This document shows, in pieces, positions 27,201 through 42,200 of a DNA stretch of 64,000 bases (positions within the stretch are counted from its first letter, which is position 1; the number at the start of each line of letters is the position of its first letter). The stretch is from Cladopsammia gracilis. Its lineage: Eukaryota; Cnidaria; Anthozoa; Scleractinia; Dendrophylliidae. The notes under the pieces are model-generated. The model made no database searches, was not told where the DNA came from, and was given only the letters and a program-made list of their open reading frames with translations. The stretch lies in the NCBI GenBank assembly GCA_022457155.1, contig JAJGOT010000456.1:520001-584000 (forward strand), in the 5' to 3' direction. A program made the translations under genes and the position numbers.

Positions 27201-30200
27201 TCTCTTGAATTTCTTCTCTTTGTTTTTTTTTTTTTTTTTTTTCATGTTAATTTGTTCTCGGAAATTATAATCGTTATGATTAATTGAAAACAGGACTTTG
27301 TCTCGGCTAATTATGTCTGTAATCATTGTCAAGATCAACAGATTTTGTTAATCACTCGCGCGATTACAAGTCAAATTACAGGTCAAATTACAGGTCAAAT
27401 TTGAATCCACTCAGTCCTATTATCATTATTTAAAGTACAATATGAATATAAAACTAAATATACCAAATACAGAAACGAATATGTCACCTTTTTTATCTCG
27501 AGTTTGCAGGGATTGCGGCTCAAATAAAAAGGAAATGACAGGTCAACGATTGAGTTTTCAAGTAATTCGTTTCTATCATTAAGTTAACTGGTACCGGGGG
27601 TAAAGTTTCCAGGCATCACTATGAGTTATTTTTTTAACGAAAATGCAGGCGCCTTAGATTTCTTTTGAATTTACCTCCTTCTTTGGTCCTTACTAATGTC
27701 CCTGTACTTGAGTATGTGCCATTTTCAGAACTTGTCGCAACAGCAATAACCTTCACTTCATAAAATTGGTAGCTTTTTAATACACGTCCAGAGTAATGTG
27801 TATTAAACCAACTCGATACTTGATAAATCATGCTGACGTTTGAGTTCGGCTCTGTATATTTCACCAAGAATTGCAGTACTGGAACACTTAAAGGAAAGGT
27901 CGACCATCTCACTGTTAATGACGATGACGTTCTGCTTGAGATCGTAGTATTCCAAGAAGGCACGACTTGTGCTGAGGGACGTAAGAATAAAGAGATCTGT
28001 GTACTTAGTGACTGGCCAGACTAGTAAAATTAGACGAAATAACATGTAACGAAGTGGACGCAGTAAGCAAACCTACAAAATTGTGTAAGCTAGCCTGCTA
28101 AACACGACGTTCTTTTGATACGTCGAACGGTGTTCTAGGTAAAAAGAATTATGACCTACAGCAGTGTTGTTACACCTTTGATGCATCGTTTCTCTGATAT
28201 AAATTATGTTGTTGTTGTTGTTTTTCATGATAGTAAAGTGGCCTGCCGGACATTTGTCATGTTAAAGTGGCTAGTCTTCGTATTTGGAGTGGGCATTCCC
28301 TGGTTGTCCTCAGTGGTCCTGAGGCTTCTTTCATCGTGATCCTATTGAGTCAGTGCAAGTAGCAATAAATTTGGTATTCTTTCCTCTTAGCTTTAAAACC
28401 TATTTTTTTACAATACCAATATTCGTTATCGTTACCTGAGTCGAGTGCTTTGTCTAGCATCGTGTATTGAATTCTGGCGTAGCTATATGGGTGTGACAGG
28501 AGGACCTCTAGTGTAATGCTGTTTCCATCAGCAAAAGGAATTTCCACGGACAGCCCGCTGCTGAATGAATCACATCCTCGTCGACGGAACACTTCATCGC
28601 CATTGCTATTATAAATCTTGATAAACTCGCTGAATACCACAAAATATACTAATTTTAATGTTAAATCGATTAAGCTGTAACAATAACCAATAAAATAGAT
28701 CAATGATTTGTAATAAACGAAAGTGAAAATGTTTTAGACATCATCGTTGAGAAAAAGGGGAAAATCCATGTCGATAATTCCCTAAAAAAATATAAGTAGT
28801 CTTCTTTTGCTTTACTTATTTTTGTTTGTGTGTGTGTATGTACCTACAGTATGTGTGTAAAAAGACATTTCATTTACCTATGCATGTAAAATCAATATGA
28901 TTAAAAAAACAACATGACCTTCTTACCTGCAATATCGTAAATATATGTACTTAAACGAGATCAGGGTGACTCCTTGATTTAAACCATCATTATTTATTTG
29001 AATGCTGCAGTTTAGATTGTTGTAATTCGAGTGTGTAAAGTTCAACCATCCAAATGACTGGTTAACAGAGCCTTCGCAACCTTGAAACAATGATAGTAAT
29101 ATTCCTTCGTTAACTAAGCCAGTAACGGGAATGTGACTAGAGTTTATCAAGGCCTTACATGTACATGCACCAATTTTAGAAACGAACGTGTTTAAAAGTG
29201 CCAGTAAAATTAAAAGAATAATTCAAAACTAAAGATTAAGGGTTCTTAAACTGAGATGTAGCTTAAAGAAAATGCATTTTAAAGGACATATATACATTTA
29301 AAACGAAACTGAGGGCCTGATAATATGAGCCGATATTATGACGTTTTTGGCTAAAAGTTGTTGTTTTGAAAATGGCGGCAAAGTGTTCAACTGTAGAATA
29401 TCAAATATTTTAATTAAGGATTTTTGTAGCGTTTAGCTCGTTTCTACCGCTTTGTCATTAAGAAAGAAAATGAAAAATTACAGGTGAGTAGGTCTGAGGC
29501 AATTTGCTTTGCTGTTCCGGTTAGCCGGTCTAGTCTGGTAAACGCGTTTACATGGAAAAATATCAGCTTGATTAGTCTGGATCCCCGCTAACCTGTGCCA
29601 GCCTTGCATTAGTTTCGTTTTATCTCGCTTCTTGTTTCGTTTGCTGGAGCATGACTCTAGATAAGGGATTGGGCAAAACCGAACCATTGCGTTTCATTAA
29701 CGTGTTGTGTAAACCTCTACATTCAAAGATTTCGGTTGTTTACCTTTAGTTATGTAGATAAGTGGCGATCGCGGTCCTAATCCTGCAGAAGTAAAAGCAG
29801 CTACAGAAATTTGATAATGTTCTCCAGTTTGAATATTTAGCAGTATAGCACTTGTGGCATTCGTGTTGTTGACGCTAACAATGCTGTCCGAATAGTAATA
29901 GTACTGGGTTCTTTTGTAGTATACGTTGTATCCCAATAGACGACCATTTGCGTCCTGTGGAGGAATAGGGTCCCATTTTACCAATAACTCATTCAGTCCG
30001 TAGTTTTCAACTCTGGTATTCGCTGGCGCTCGGCTAGGAACTAAAATATAAAACAACGGACCGGGTTAGATATTTATTGATGCGTGCGTGCAGATTGATT
30101 GATTAAATGCATACGATTTATGTTACACATTGTCGCTTTCGTGTATGGCACAAATTTATCTTGATTACCAACAATTTCTACCGTGAAAGCACGCTATGGT

Positions 30201-33200
30201 TTAACAATGAACATAACACTGACGGGGGGTTGCACCCTCCCTTGGGTTTTTTCGATGCTGCAATATTTCGAAAACATTTTACATCTAATAGATAGCCCGC
30301 GATGCGGGATGTGCTCTACAATATAAGGTTAATATTATGGGTTGTGGCGCTGCTGGGGATCCGTGACGTCATCCAAAATGGCCGCCAAGATGGCCGCTAT
30401 CTTGGATTTTACTAAAAATTCAAAATTTTTGGGAATATGCGGAAATTGCAAATATTGTTTGCTAGAGTTGCAAACTGGCCAAGAAGGATACTTTTTACAA
30501 CAAGATGCGGATAAAGTTCTCAAGTTACCGCAAAATAGGAGAAAAGGAATCAGGAGGATGTAATCTTGGAAAAAATGTGAGGAAGCGAAGTGAAAATAAG
30601 TACACTTTTGAAACAATTCTTACATGACAGAAGTAAGAAGTTCCTTGACAGTCAGTAGCACTACTAATTAGGAATTTGGGGATAGGGGCTTTGGATAAAA
30701 AAGAAATTGAGTATCGATAATTTTTCATTCCACTTTCAATGTAATGGAAAATATTGAGTATTTGCCTGATAGTGTCTATACTGAAGGTTTATTTAACACT
30801 ATTAACCAAGGGTAGTTTAAAACCTAAACAAAGAAGTCCCTCGGAAATACAGGGCGTATGTTGTTGGTACAGAGGGATGTGTTGTTCATTTTGTTGACAC
30901 ATACATGAAACAGTGTTTGTAGGGAGTGTTGTGGGTCCTATCCATGTTGGAATTTTTAATAAATTATGCTGATTTTTTAAATTGGGGAGATTCTAGAAAA
31001 TCACTGAGGTGGAACAGTAGGTCATTAATGTGGTCAGTGAGGTGGAACAGGAGGTTATTATTTTTAATAATAACCTCCTGTTCCACCTCACTGACCACAT
31101 TAATGACCTACTGTTCCATTTCAGTGAGCATTTATGAGGATTATTACAAATAATAACCTGTTCAAAACAATGAAAAGGTGCATTAAAAAGTGTATTGCAA
31201 CTTCACTTTGTTTGTCACCATGGATCATTTGTGGTTTCAAAACAGGCAAATTGTATTAATTAACCTGCAGCTCTATAAACATTGTATGTAATTTGTAATT
31301 TTTAATGGCATTATTTATTGCTTGCAGGTAGTGCAATGGAATGTGTTAAAAAAGTCTTGATTGCACGTTCGGTAGATTAGCGGTATATATTTATTAACAA
31401 AATGACTTTTAATTCGCCTATGCCAGGACTTACCCCCTTCTGCTGTTAGTATAGAAACTGTATTGCTTGCATATGTAGCGTTTCCACCGCTTGATGTAAC
31501 AGCGAATACTTGGACATCATAAGCCGTATAACCAAAAAGGAGGCTGGTGTAGTACGAGTTACTATAGCGATTAACTTCGAAGAGTCTACCGACGCCATTG
31601 GAGACTTCCTTGTACCTCACCAAGTAGTAACTGACAGACTGTGGAAGTGGGAGATTTGGCCAATATACCCTCGCTGAGGACGATGTTATGCTGTAAACAC
31701 TTATATTCCAGGAGGAGACGGCTTGAGCTTCAGACAAAATGCAATAAAACAATTATTGGTTGTGAATATGAATATATAAAAATCATATATATGGGAACTG
31801 CGGATGAAACATAAGTAATCATTTGTGATCCTCGTAATGTGCTATCAATTCAGAGCGGTTGAAAAAGCGATTACATGGAAAAATATCATCCCGACTAGTC
31901 GGGATCCCGGCTAACCTGGCCTTGTAAAGTTGATCAGGGTAAAATTTAATCTTGTCGCTTCGTGCTTATCACAGGCGTGAAAAGTTAGTTACAAAATTCG
32001 AACATTTTATTCGCTTTATTGCTTCACAGGTATTCGTAGTTACGAAAACAGTTAAAAGGAATTAGCTGTATAAAAGTGTATTGGGTGATGTAACTATTTC
32101 GCAGTAATAATTAACTACAGTATTTCACGAATCGAGCAATTTCAGCATATAATTTATTAAAATGACATGAGGTTGGTTGCAAACCTGAGTCAAGTCCCTG
32201 ATTTGAAATGTTGTACTTTATGTTGACAGCGCTCCACCTATATTCTAGGAAAATGTCAAGTATAAGGTGGTCTGTGGCTCCATATGGAACTTCCAGTGCG
32301 GTCCCCGCAGGGTATGAAGAGTTGCAACCTTGTTGGTTAAATATTTCAGAGCCATCTGCCTTAAGTAACTTGACATGTTCACTATGGACAAAAAGATAGC
32401 CATTATTATTACTAAAGACCCACGGTTTATATAATTTAGGCAATATTCGCTGTTTTGATCTCTATTGTTAGAGAATTTCCGTTAGTATCACAGAGCTTAA
32501 GGCTTCACTTGGTTAACGAAACTATATGGTATAATATTGTAATGGCATTACAAAAGTCTTCTCTTGAAACCAGATGCTTGTTATCGTGCCGTTCATAATA
32601 TACCATTACATATATGTACAATTATTCCGAATTGACAAACCGCCGACATCTCAAAAATGATCTTTTACCACCGGAATGTAGTTTTCTTGTGTCAGAAACG
32701 TATTAGTTAAGAATTGGTCTTAAAACCCAATGCTTTAGAAATGTAAGATTGGGCACGATTTCAATGGAGTAAGACAAGTTTCGAAGAGCTCCGTCGAATA
32801 CAGCTCATTTTTTGCTAATTTTGCATGGAAAATTTCAAAACGAAAATACAAATGTTTTAGTATTTCAAGAGATATTTACCGTACAGTGGAACCCCGTTAT
32901 AATAACAGGTTACGTCACTTTATTACATACACATCAACAACGCAACATTTGAAACGTCTCAAATGAAAGCAAAAATAAAACCTTGATAATCAAGTGAAAC
33001 TTATCCTCTTGCAAATGTATTCATTTCCATTCGTCTCTAATCAGGATTAAATCTTCACGGACAATTTCATTGCGATACAGTTGTTCTGTCGCAAACAAAA
33101 CTGTTATTTTCTAGTGAAAAAGTCCGTGACAGTTGTTTACTTGTTATTTAACTTGCACAAGATTTTGTCGAGGATGACGAAATCCACTCAGGATTTTGGC

Positions 33201-36200
33201 TGGCTATAGTAAGTGCAGGGAAGGAGTGACGTGTCCTTGATTCCTTTAAAACAGCGTGGATTTGCTGCTTTGCCTATTATTATAGGCTTTTCTTTTGCAC
33301 ATGCAGCATTCACAAAAAATTGCGCAGGTCACTCTTTCTTTCGATGTTTTTCCTCCGGTGTACTTTTTGGAGGCGTCGGCGCCGATTTCCTTTTCGTAAA
33401 CAAGCGATGCCATTTTTAACGGTCGATGCCATCATTAACATTCATTAGTAACCAAGCCTTTTGTAATGGTCGATGTCATTTCTCTATAGTTTATGCCTGG
33501 ACTGGGATGAAAGTAGGCTATCATTATTAGATAAAACTGGGTTTAGGTAAAGCGATTATTAGACTTAAGCTAGATTCGCTATTAAGTTAGATGTAGGGAT
33601 AGGGTTAGGGTTATAAATGTATCATTAAGGATACTTCCTACCTTCGCAGGTGCCCTTCGGAAAAAAAATCACACGCACGCGAGCTTTAACAAACTTCTAA
33701 CAAACTATATATCAATAGAAAGGTTAATAAATGCAGTTTCCGATAAAAATATAATGTTTGAGATTTTTTGTTTTAGGAAGTGCCAAGAGTCGAAAATAGC
33801 CAAAACGACCGAGGGTTGTTCGAGTGAATTAATCGGGTATCAAATGCAGCGGCAGGAACAAAATAGCTGCTCAGTGTTATTCACAAGCCATCAATCAACA
33901 AAACGGTGTCAGGGATTTTCGATATTCTGATTGGTTATCAAGATATCCACGTCCAAAGTTGAAGTAGCTAAAAATATTCGAGACGCGTTGCGTAAATGGT
34001 CGCCACTGGAAAAATATTTGAAATATCAAAATTTTCCGACACCGTTTTGTTCGTCATTGCCCTTCGAATGTTTGGGCCAAATTTTACGGTAATCCGTCAA
34101 ATCTCGATACCCTATTAATTCGTTCGAAGTCGGCATATTCTGCGGAAAATCAAATGCGAGTTTTGGCTTTGCAAAGATTTGAAAACAACACACGCCTCCC
34201 CAGGAGATTATAACACCTCATCACATTGCGAGCCAATAAAGCAACAGGCCGGACCCCAGGCCATGGCGTCAACAACAATGGGACAGAATTTCGCGTCAAA
34301 ACTACATTGTATATCGCATTGCAGTTACGTTTTTACGTTCAACCTTCAAGCAAAATGGGGAAACTTTCAAAACCGTAACGAAAAACCAAAGACATCAAAA
34401 CGGCTTTGATATCAGAAATGAAATCCCTCGGTCTAGTGGTGGAGTGGTGAAAGAGAGGTTAGCATGCAGAGGTTCCGGGTTCTATTCTTGGTAATTAATC
34501 GCATTTTTCTTTTTCTGATAGAAAAAAATTGTTCGAAAATTGGTGAAAAAAAAAAGTGTCGCTAAAATGGAATTGCTTGTTTACGAAAGGGAAAATTGCA
34601 GCGTCGGCTAGCGACCTGTTTGGTAGAGCTCTGAAAAACTGCCCGGTTTCGTCGATGTTTAGAATATTTTCAGGACTGTAACCATCTAATATTATGGGCA
34701 GACGTTCCTTCCATGACTCGACTGTATCTTCGCTCACGCCTCCGGCCTCTCCACTAATTACCATTACTTTCTTCATTCAGCACTTCTTGAACCTGTCGAG
34801 CCAACCATTGGACGTTTTGAATTGCGGCAAGTTTAGATCTTTACTGATTCGCAGTGCTTTTTCTTGAAGCATCGGTCCTGTTACCGGTATGTTCTTGCTT
34901 CTTGCTTTCTGATACTATGAATGTATGGTTTCATCGATGTCTTGAAATCGTGGAGTCCCAGATCTCTTCACTGTAGCTTTCGGAAATTGTTTCTTTCTCA
35001 TTCTTAGCAAAAATTCTCTGAACCTGTGATTTTCCACTGTTGAATTTTTCAGCTATAGTTCGAATACTATCATTGGGTTTCTCTTATATTCGATAACTTC
35101 CACTCTTTCCCTATCAGTAAGCCATTTTCGTTTGCACCCCCCCCGGGGGGCCCCACCGCCTCCCCCGCGACATCCCGGGGGAGTTGCATTGTTTTTACGA
35201 CAACACATGATTAGAACTGTCCAATCAAATCGCAGCCATTTCCGCGCTAAAAGCTCGTCACGGTCATGCGGTCACAAATAGAAACACACAACTGCGCAGA
35301 TACCACGCAGCTCTTTACAACCTCTAATTTCATTGGACCTGTATATCTTGCAGCTCTGTTGTTTTTAGGTCTAGGGTCTATTGTTAGCCATTATTGTGTT
35401 GTTTGTTCTATTGTTTTCTCAGCAAATCAGAGAATACCTTGTAAGAGCTGCCTACTGCCCCCAACTGCGGCTGCCGGCGGTATGTATACGGTAGCATCCC
35501 AGTCACTGCCGCAGTGCTACCGGGGGCTCGCTTACGGCAGTTACGGGGTAGTTACTATACGGTTGTATGGAAACCAGGCTTTAGTTATAACGGGGTTGAT
35601 TTTGTTTTAAATTTTTCCGTTCGGGCTGTAAAAAAGTGTCTGTTGTCCGTTATAACGGGTGTCCATTATAACGGGGGTCTTTCTAAGAGAAAATGTATCA
35701 TCCTTCCGCCGGGACTTATAAAACTCGCCTGCTGGCAAATGTCTAAAGGCAAGCACAAGTGATAAAATGGAAAGCTGATTCCGTATTTATAAATAACAGA
35801 TAAAAAGGACATTACAAATGCAATTTTACAAAAACCATTTGAGGGCAGTCAGATGTTCGAAAGATCAGCGCTCCTCATAGAATCTCTACCATTTTCTTAA
35901 CAGGATGTTAAGAATTGACAGCACCACGGCTGGCGTCTTCTATTAAAAAAAAAAAAACGTTTTTATGAAGTAATTCTTTTTTGATATAATGTAAAGTACA
36001 TACATTTGAACACATACTATCATACTTGTGTTACCTGCAATAACGTAAGTATATTCTTTGCAATGTAATGGTGGCAACTGCATGGCTTATACCAGCATTG
36101 CCGATTGTCCACTTGCAATGTATTTCGTCTTCGTTCTCGCTATTTTGCTTTAACAACACTCCAGACGTTTTGTTCAAGAAACCGCCACAACCTAAAAAGA

Positions 36201-39200
36201 AAATAAAGGCATATGTATTGCGGTAATTCTATTTACAGTTTATAGTAGTATAAGAAAAAATGGAGGAAATGAAATAATCAGCCACCTATAAGACATGTCA
36301 TATCATGCGAAAACCGAATCCAATAATTGTTTTATTATGCATATTCCTCAGCTGCACTTGTAAAGACAAGAGCGCGCACAAAAAATTGATCAATGCACAG
36401 CAGACAAACTATTGTCTGTAGGTATGACGTCACTTCTACATATATAAAATTCATTGTCTGTAGGTATGACGTAACAGAAACAGCAAGGAGCTAGTGACAC
36501 CAATGTATAATAATATAATTTGGATGCAAAATTATTTTAAGAAACATCAAGGTGAAAGGTGTGCATTTGACGGGAATATTTCTGTCAACTTCCCATTGCG
36601 CCCTCCGCACATCATTTCGTTAACTCGTGATGTCAATTACTATCACCACTTGTGTTTCATTATAAAAACTGACTGATCAAATTACGAGTCTAACCTGGAC
36701 AGCTTCCGTCGACAATTGACACATCATCAATTGCAATGTCGCTTTCATATGAAGACCCTCTTATCCCCTCAAATGTCACCTAGGAAAGTTAATAAATAAT
36801 TTCAATTATATAGCCGATTAGAGAAATTCATACGGCAGAGTTATTATTTTTTTTTTCATTGGGATAAAATTAGCTTTTACTGTACTGGTTTTCATATCAA
36901 TAAGACGGTGATGTATTTCTGCGTTTTATTGCATTTGGTTTGTTTGTTTAATTGCTTGTTTGTTTGTTTGTTTTGTGTTAACCTTATTTTACTGATTATC
37001 TACCGATTAAAGTGCACCTAACCCCAAAATTGTTTTTTGCTTAATCGACTCTATGTACGTTGAAAAGTTGAATAGTTAAATATTTCTTGTTTTTAACGTC
37101 GTGTTAGTGAGTTATAGAGATTTGAATTTACAAAATGCTAATTTGATGATGTCATTTTAGGATTCATTTATTATACAACTACTTGTTTTTACCTCCAAGG
37201 AATATTTTTTACGAATCAATTGAGTGTCCACAGTTTATATTTTAGTATTTCTCAAATTGATTTTCCTTAAGCCGTATACTGCGTATTGTAAATTGACGTA
37301 GAAATAATGGCAAAATCCTAAAATGACGTCATCAAATTAGCATTTTGTAAATTCAAATCTCTATAACTCACAATCGCTACGTTAAAAACAAGAAATATTT
37401 CACTATTCGACTTTTCAACGCACATAGAGTTGATTAAGCGAAAAAAAATTGAGGGTTAGGTGCACTTTAAGAACTCTATACATTATACTTACAATGCCAC
37501 TAAGGTAGACCGTCCTGGTCACTTTTTTCCAATAGTTCCCTTGATTTCCTGACTTAGTAAATATTTTATTATTTCCAGTGAAAACGTTTAGAGTTCCCAT
37601 ATTCACCCCGTACATGTGATAGTAGAATGTTAAGCAACATGGCGATTTATTTCCAGGAACTGAAAGCTGAAGCTCTGCATTATCGCCAGTTGACCAGGAG
37701 GAAGCTTTGATGTAAAGGTACTTCCCTGGAGAGAAATGAAATGCGCATGATGCATTCACAGGTAACCGAAGAAAATAGTTAAGTTTATAACAAGACAACT
37801 GAACCATCAGTTGTATTTATAGACAACCGCACATATAATTTTAGTTTCGGACGAGAAACTACATTAAGGGGAACCTCCATTGTTATAACAAATTGACATT
37901 AAATTGTTGGAAATAAAGTCTAAATTGAAAATTTTTAAAAAGTAGGTGCAAATATAATTTTAGTGTACAAAAAAATGGATATGAATATCGCCTATTTTCG
38001 TTTTCAAATTTCCCGCGCGCAACATTTTAAATATTTATGACGTGTTACGGTTGTCTTATTGTTGCATACAAAAGAACTTTGATTCTTAACAATAACGGCA
38101 ACCGTAGCACGTCACAAATATTCAAAATGGTGGCGCGCGGGAAATTTGAAAGCGAAAAAAGGCGATATTTATATCCATTTAATTTGTACACTAAAATTAT
38201 ATTTGCACCTGCTTTTTAAAAATTTTAAATTTAGACTTTTCCAACAATTTAACGTCAATTTGTTCTCACAATGGAGGTTCCCTTTAATACCTACTTAAAC
38301 TTAAAATGAAACCGTAATGAAAATTGGAGTTATTGTATTCTCTTAAGCATTCGATTGTCTTATTTTCTTAGATGAACACATCTTGGCTGAAACTTGCCCA
38401 TAAATTAGTAGTTCGATAGAATGTAAACCATTTTGTAAGCTACACTTTCACGGTTCGTTGACGCTGGGAATTTACCACTGTCTATCTACAATAGTAATTT
38501 AAGCAAACACTATCTCAGGTCAAACTAATACAAGAGTTCATTCAAATTTCGAATGAAACGTTTTTCATCGCTTTTTATTCCAAGCATCGTGAAAATTATT
38601 CTTGTTTTGGTAATCCTTATTCCTGACGAAACAAAAAAGCACCACATTTTGGGGGTTTGTCTCGGTGTAAAAACCTGTGACTTTTTTCTTTGTCTTCTTC
38701 CCTTGTTGTCTTGCACTCTATTGAATCAGTACCTTTCGTTTTCGTTGTTTTACGTCACTTGTGAGTTTGGCAGGTTTTTACACCGAGGATGAGCCCATTT
38801 TGGAGGCTAAATTGTTCCATACACTGTTCGATCATGACAAAAATCAATAGAAGTCAACTTACCTGATCCACTATGGTCTGAAGATGGTCCAGTGTTCCAG
38901 GAAGGGGTAGATCCGGAGTAGAGCGTCCAGTCAAAGACATCTGATTTAGATTGGCTCCATCCATAACATAATCCGTTATCAAAGCTACAAAAAACTGTAA
39001 ATAACCAGATAAATCGAGGGTCGTGTTATCAGCATGTTCACAAACAATTATACATTTGATAAGTTTGAAATCTCAAATAGTGTGAGTACAACATTAATTG
39101 GAAAGGAAAGTAATGCAATCGAAATGTTTTTGTTATTTGACGCAAATGGATTTTCTTTATTTTTATAATGAAATATTTTTGTTCTTCATCAGCTGCTCCT

Positions 39201-42200
39201 CTATTCTTGAAATCAAAGATATTCTATGTGAGGAAGAGCCAATGCTGCAGAACAATGAAGTTTGCTATCGTTCTGATGTGGAGCATTACTTAATTGTATC
39301 ATATTTTGCAACTCTAGCATAACCTATTTGTAATTTCCGCATTTTTCCGATAAAGTTGAATTTTTACTAAAATACAAGATGGCGACCATATTTCCGGCCA
39401 TTTTGGATACGTCACGAACCTTCAGCAGCGCTGCAGCCTATAATATTTAGCTCATCTTGTAAAGCACATCACAGCATATCGAAATATTGTAAGATCGCAA
39501 AAACCCAAAAGGGGTTGCAACCCATCCCCCCCCCCCCCCCTCTCCTTGTACCACGGTGGGGGTATAAGTTTGCGTGTACGTTCGAGTGTTAACATGTTCT
39601 ATCCAAAGTATAATTTTACCTGGGCAGCTTCCTTTCGTTATTTCTACGCTGTCAATGGCGATGTCACCTGTAAACGAATCCCCTGTTATACCTTCAAATG
39701 TTACCTGCGAACAATAAAACCAGTGCCATTTAAATTTGGATGTTTGTGATTCGACACTTCTATAATTATATTATTCTTTATTTACTGTCTATTTATGGCT
39801 AAATACATTTGGATAAATGTAAATTATCGTGGAATAACCTTTCTCAGTTAATAGCATTATTTTCTATGAACAATACAATCTTATGGTATACGGATTACAA
39901 GACCAAATATTTTTTTCTTTTCTCGCACTTTCGCTTATGCTGTAGCTGATACTTTTAGTTGTTATATACCTAATTCAATAAAGGTTGCTTTGGTCATTGG
40001 TAATTGGGCATTGGGAAGCTATTGTTTGGCGGTCACTCAAGCAAAACATTGCATTGTGTTCAGAATGCCCAAATGCCAATGCCCAATTACCAATGACCAT
40101 TTGCCAAAGCAACCTTCATTGAATTAGGTATATAAATTGCATCTGACTTGTGCATGTTTCTAAGTTGTTCTATTTCGTGAAGGAACACAACTTAAGTAGC
40201 TAGTATTCTTGCTTTTTAACTTGCAGTGATACTCACAGATCTATTCAGGTAAATACTTTTTTCCACTCTCATCCAATTGTTTCCTTGGTTCCCTGATATG
40301 TTAAATACTTTGATGTTTCCAGTGTAGACATTAAGAGTTCCAGCAGTAGCTCCGTACATATGATAATAAAATTTAAGGCATGCTTTCATCCCATCGCTCG
40401 GAACAGTAACAACAAGTTTTGCTTTTTCGCCAGGTTTCCTCGGGGAAGATGTCTCAATGTACAAGAAGTTTCCTGTAGAAAAATAACTTAATGTTGACAG
40501 AGAAATACACTAAAACTCCTAAGACACGTCAATTGGTAAGATATGCAATCAGTTTAGTTGTAGGTCCTAAATTAACACGCCGAAGGTGCCACAAGCAGTT
40601 GCAAAAAGGTTGAGACACTTTCCAAAAAAATGTTCATTCCGTACAAAAGCGACCGCGTAACACAAATCAAATCAACGCCATGTGCTACTGACCCCCCTCC
40701 CCCTTTCAATGTTGTTGACTGTCAGTTTGAATGGCATTTTTGATCTGGTGCAATATTGATAAGGGGGGAGGGAGTGGGGACCTGCTGAAAGCCATGTTGG
40801 CCTCGAAATATGCACTACAGTACACAATGTCTCAACTCTTTTTGCAATTGCTTGCAGGTCATGTTATTTCCTTTGCAGTCTAAGTGAGATATGAGTGAGA
40901 TAGTGTGGTCTGTCACAAAATGGCGAAAGCAACAAGTTCAAATAAACTGAATCTGACCTGATCCGCCTTGACCGGAAGTCGGACCAGTAGAAGAGGACGG
41001 TGTTGAGCCAGATGCTAGCGTCCAATCAAAGTCATCGGAAGATGATTGACTCCAGCCAGAACATATGCCGTTGTCGAAGTAACACCACACTACAAAAGTA
41101 AAAATGGCAATACAATATTCACTACCACACAGAAGAAAAGCAACTCTTTGTTATATGAAATATACTCCAAATCTTTAAGGCGCTGTTACACTAAGCAATA
41201 TTTCGTGCAACTTGTCTCGCAACAACTAAAACCCGTGCGTTGCGATGCTGCGAGATAAGTTGCCTGCCTGGAGGGTGTTACACTGGGCAATGTTTCTTGC
41301 AATTTGTCTCGCTCGACGGTGACGAACAGCGGAGGACTGGTACGATTACAATGGAGCAATTTCATTGGCTGAAGTCACGAAACGTTGCGACACAAGTTGC
41401 AGGAAACATATTACACTACGCAACGCTTGAAAAATTCGTTGTGGCGTGGCGAGAATCGTTGCGAAAAGTAGAAACGACTTCTACTTCTCGCAACGATTGC
41501 GGCAACAAAAAAATCGCGAGAAATGTTTGTTGTGCGTTGTCTAGTGTAACACCGCCTTTAGCGGAAAAGTGATTAAATATAAAACAAAAACACGCCAAAG
41601 AGGCTCTTTGACGCTAATAACACGATAACGACACTTTCGGTTAGCTTCAAATGTTCTAAGAACATTATCATTTTCAGTAAAGTATTATGATCCTATTTAA
41701 AGTGCGCAATAACCTTTACCCCACCAAATCCATATTTTAATTACATCAAATACAATATCAATTAATAAAGTACTTCTATGAACAGACATTGTCCAAGGAA
41801 AAATATCGATAAATATTTTTGAAGCCAAATTGAAGCCAAATTGAAGCTGTTCTTATTACCATTCAAACTGATTTTTTTTCACAAGACTTCTCTGTAAGGG
41901 AAGTTGGGTAAAAACTTCAAAAATATTTTAAGGCTGTTCAAAACAATCAGTTCTATCCATTTTAGCAACAAATTCCGACTGAAACTGAACTGCAATCGTG
42001 TAACTGGGTAAGTTAACATCAGTTCAGGTTTGGCTGCGTCACGTGTTGTTTTTATAAAACTGAATAAATGCAATGATTTTGCGACTGAAGGATATAAACA
42101 ACTTATATTACATAAGCGATGAAAATAGCTCTCAAGGTTGGTGCAAAAGCTCCACTGTACCTGCCTTTAGAACTATTTGTCGTCATATACACCAAATTGA

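Larger units (their letters stand above)
32884..35700 (-). mobile_element. Tigger/pogo-type DNA transposon remnant
   Basis: The left end TA-CAGTGGAACCCCGTTATAA is the usual pogo/Tigger terminus. Subterminal GTTATAACGGG motifs recur near 35588, 35650 and 35670, but the right terminus is decayed and the end is approximate. A broken transposase (34495-35145) is inside. Other material in the element is unassigned. Confidence 0.65.

Noticed and set aside
29478..29687. Minus-strand 69-codon frame
   Set aside because: No domain, no splice context compatible with the neighbouring exons, and no paralogous frame in the duplicated block.
34424..34495. Functional tRNA gene
   Set aside because: Box-like motifs are present but a complete cloverleaf and anticodon arm were not found.
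39185..39240. Minus-strand CTGATGA near 39190
   Set aside because: No stem II or GAAA with pairing; it is part of a dispersed repeat also present at 8.2 and 8.5 kb without hammerhead features.
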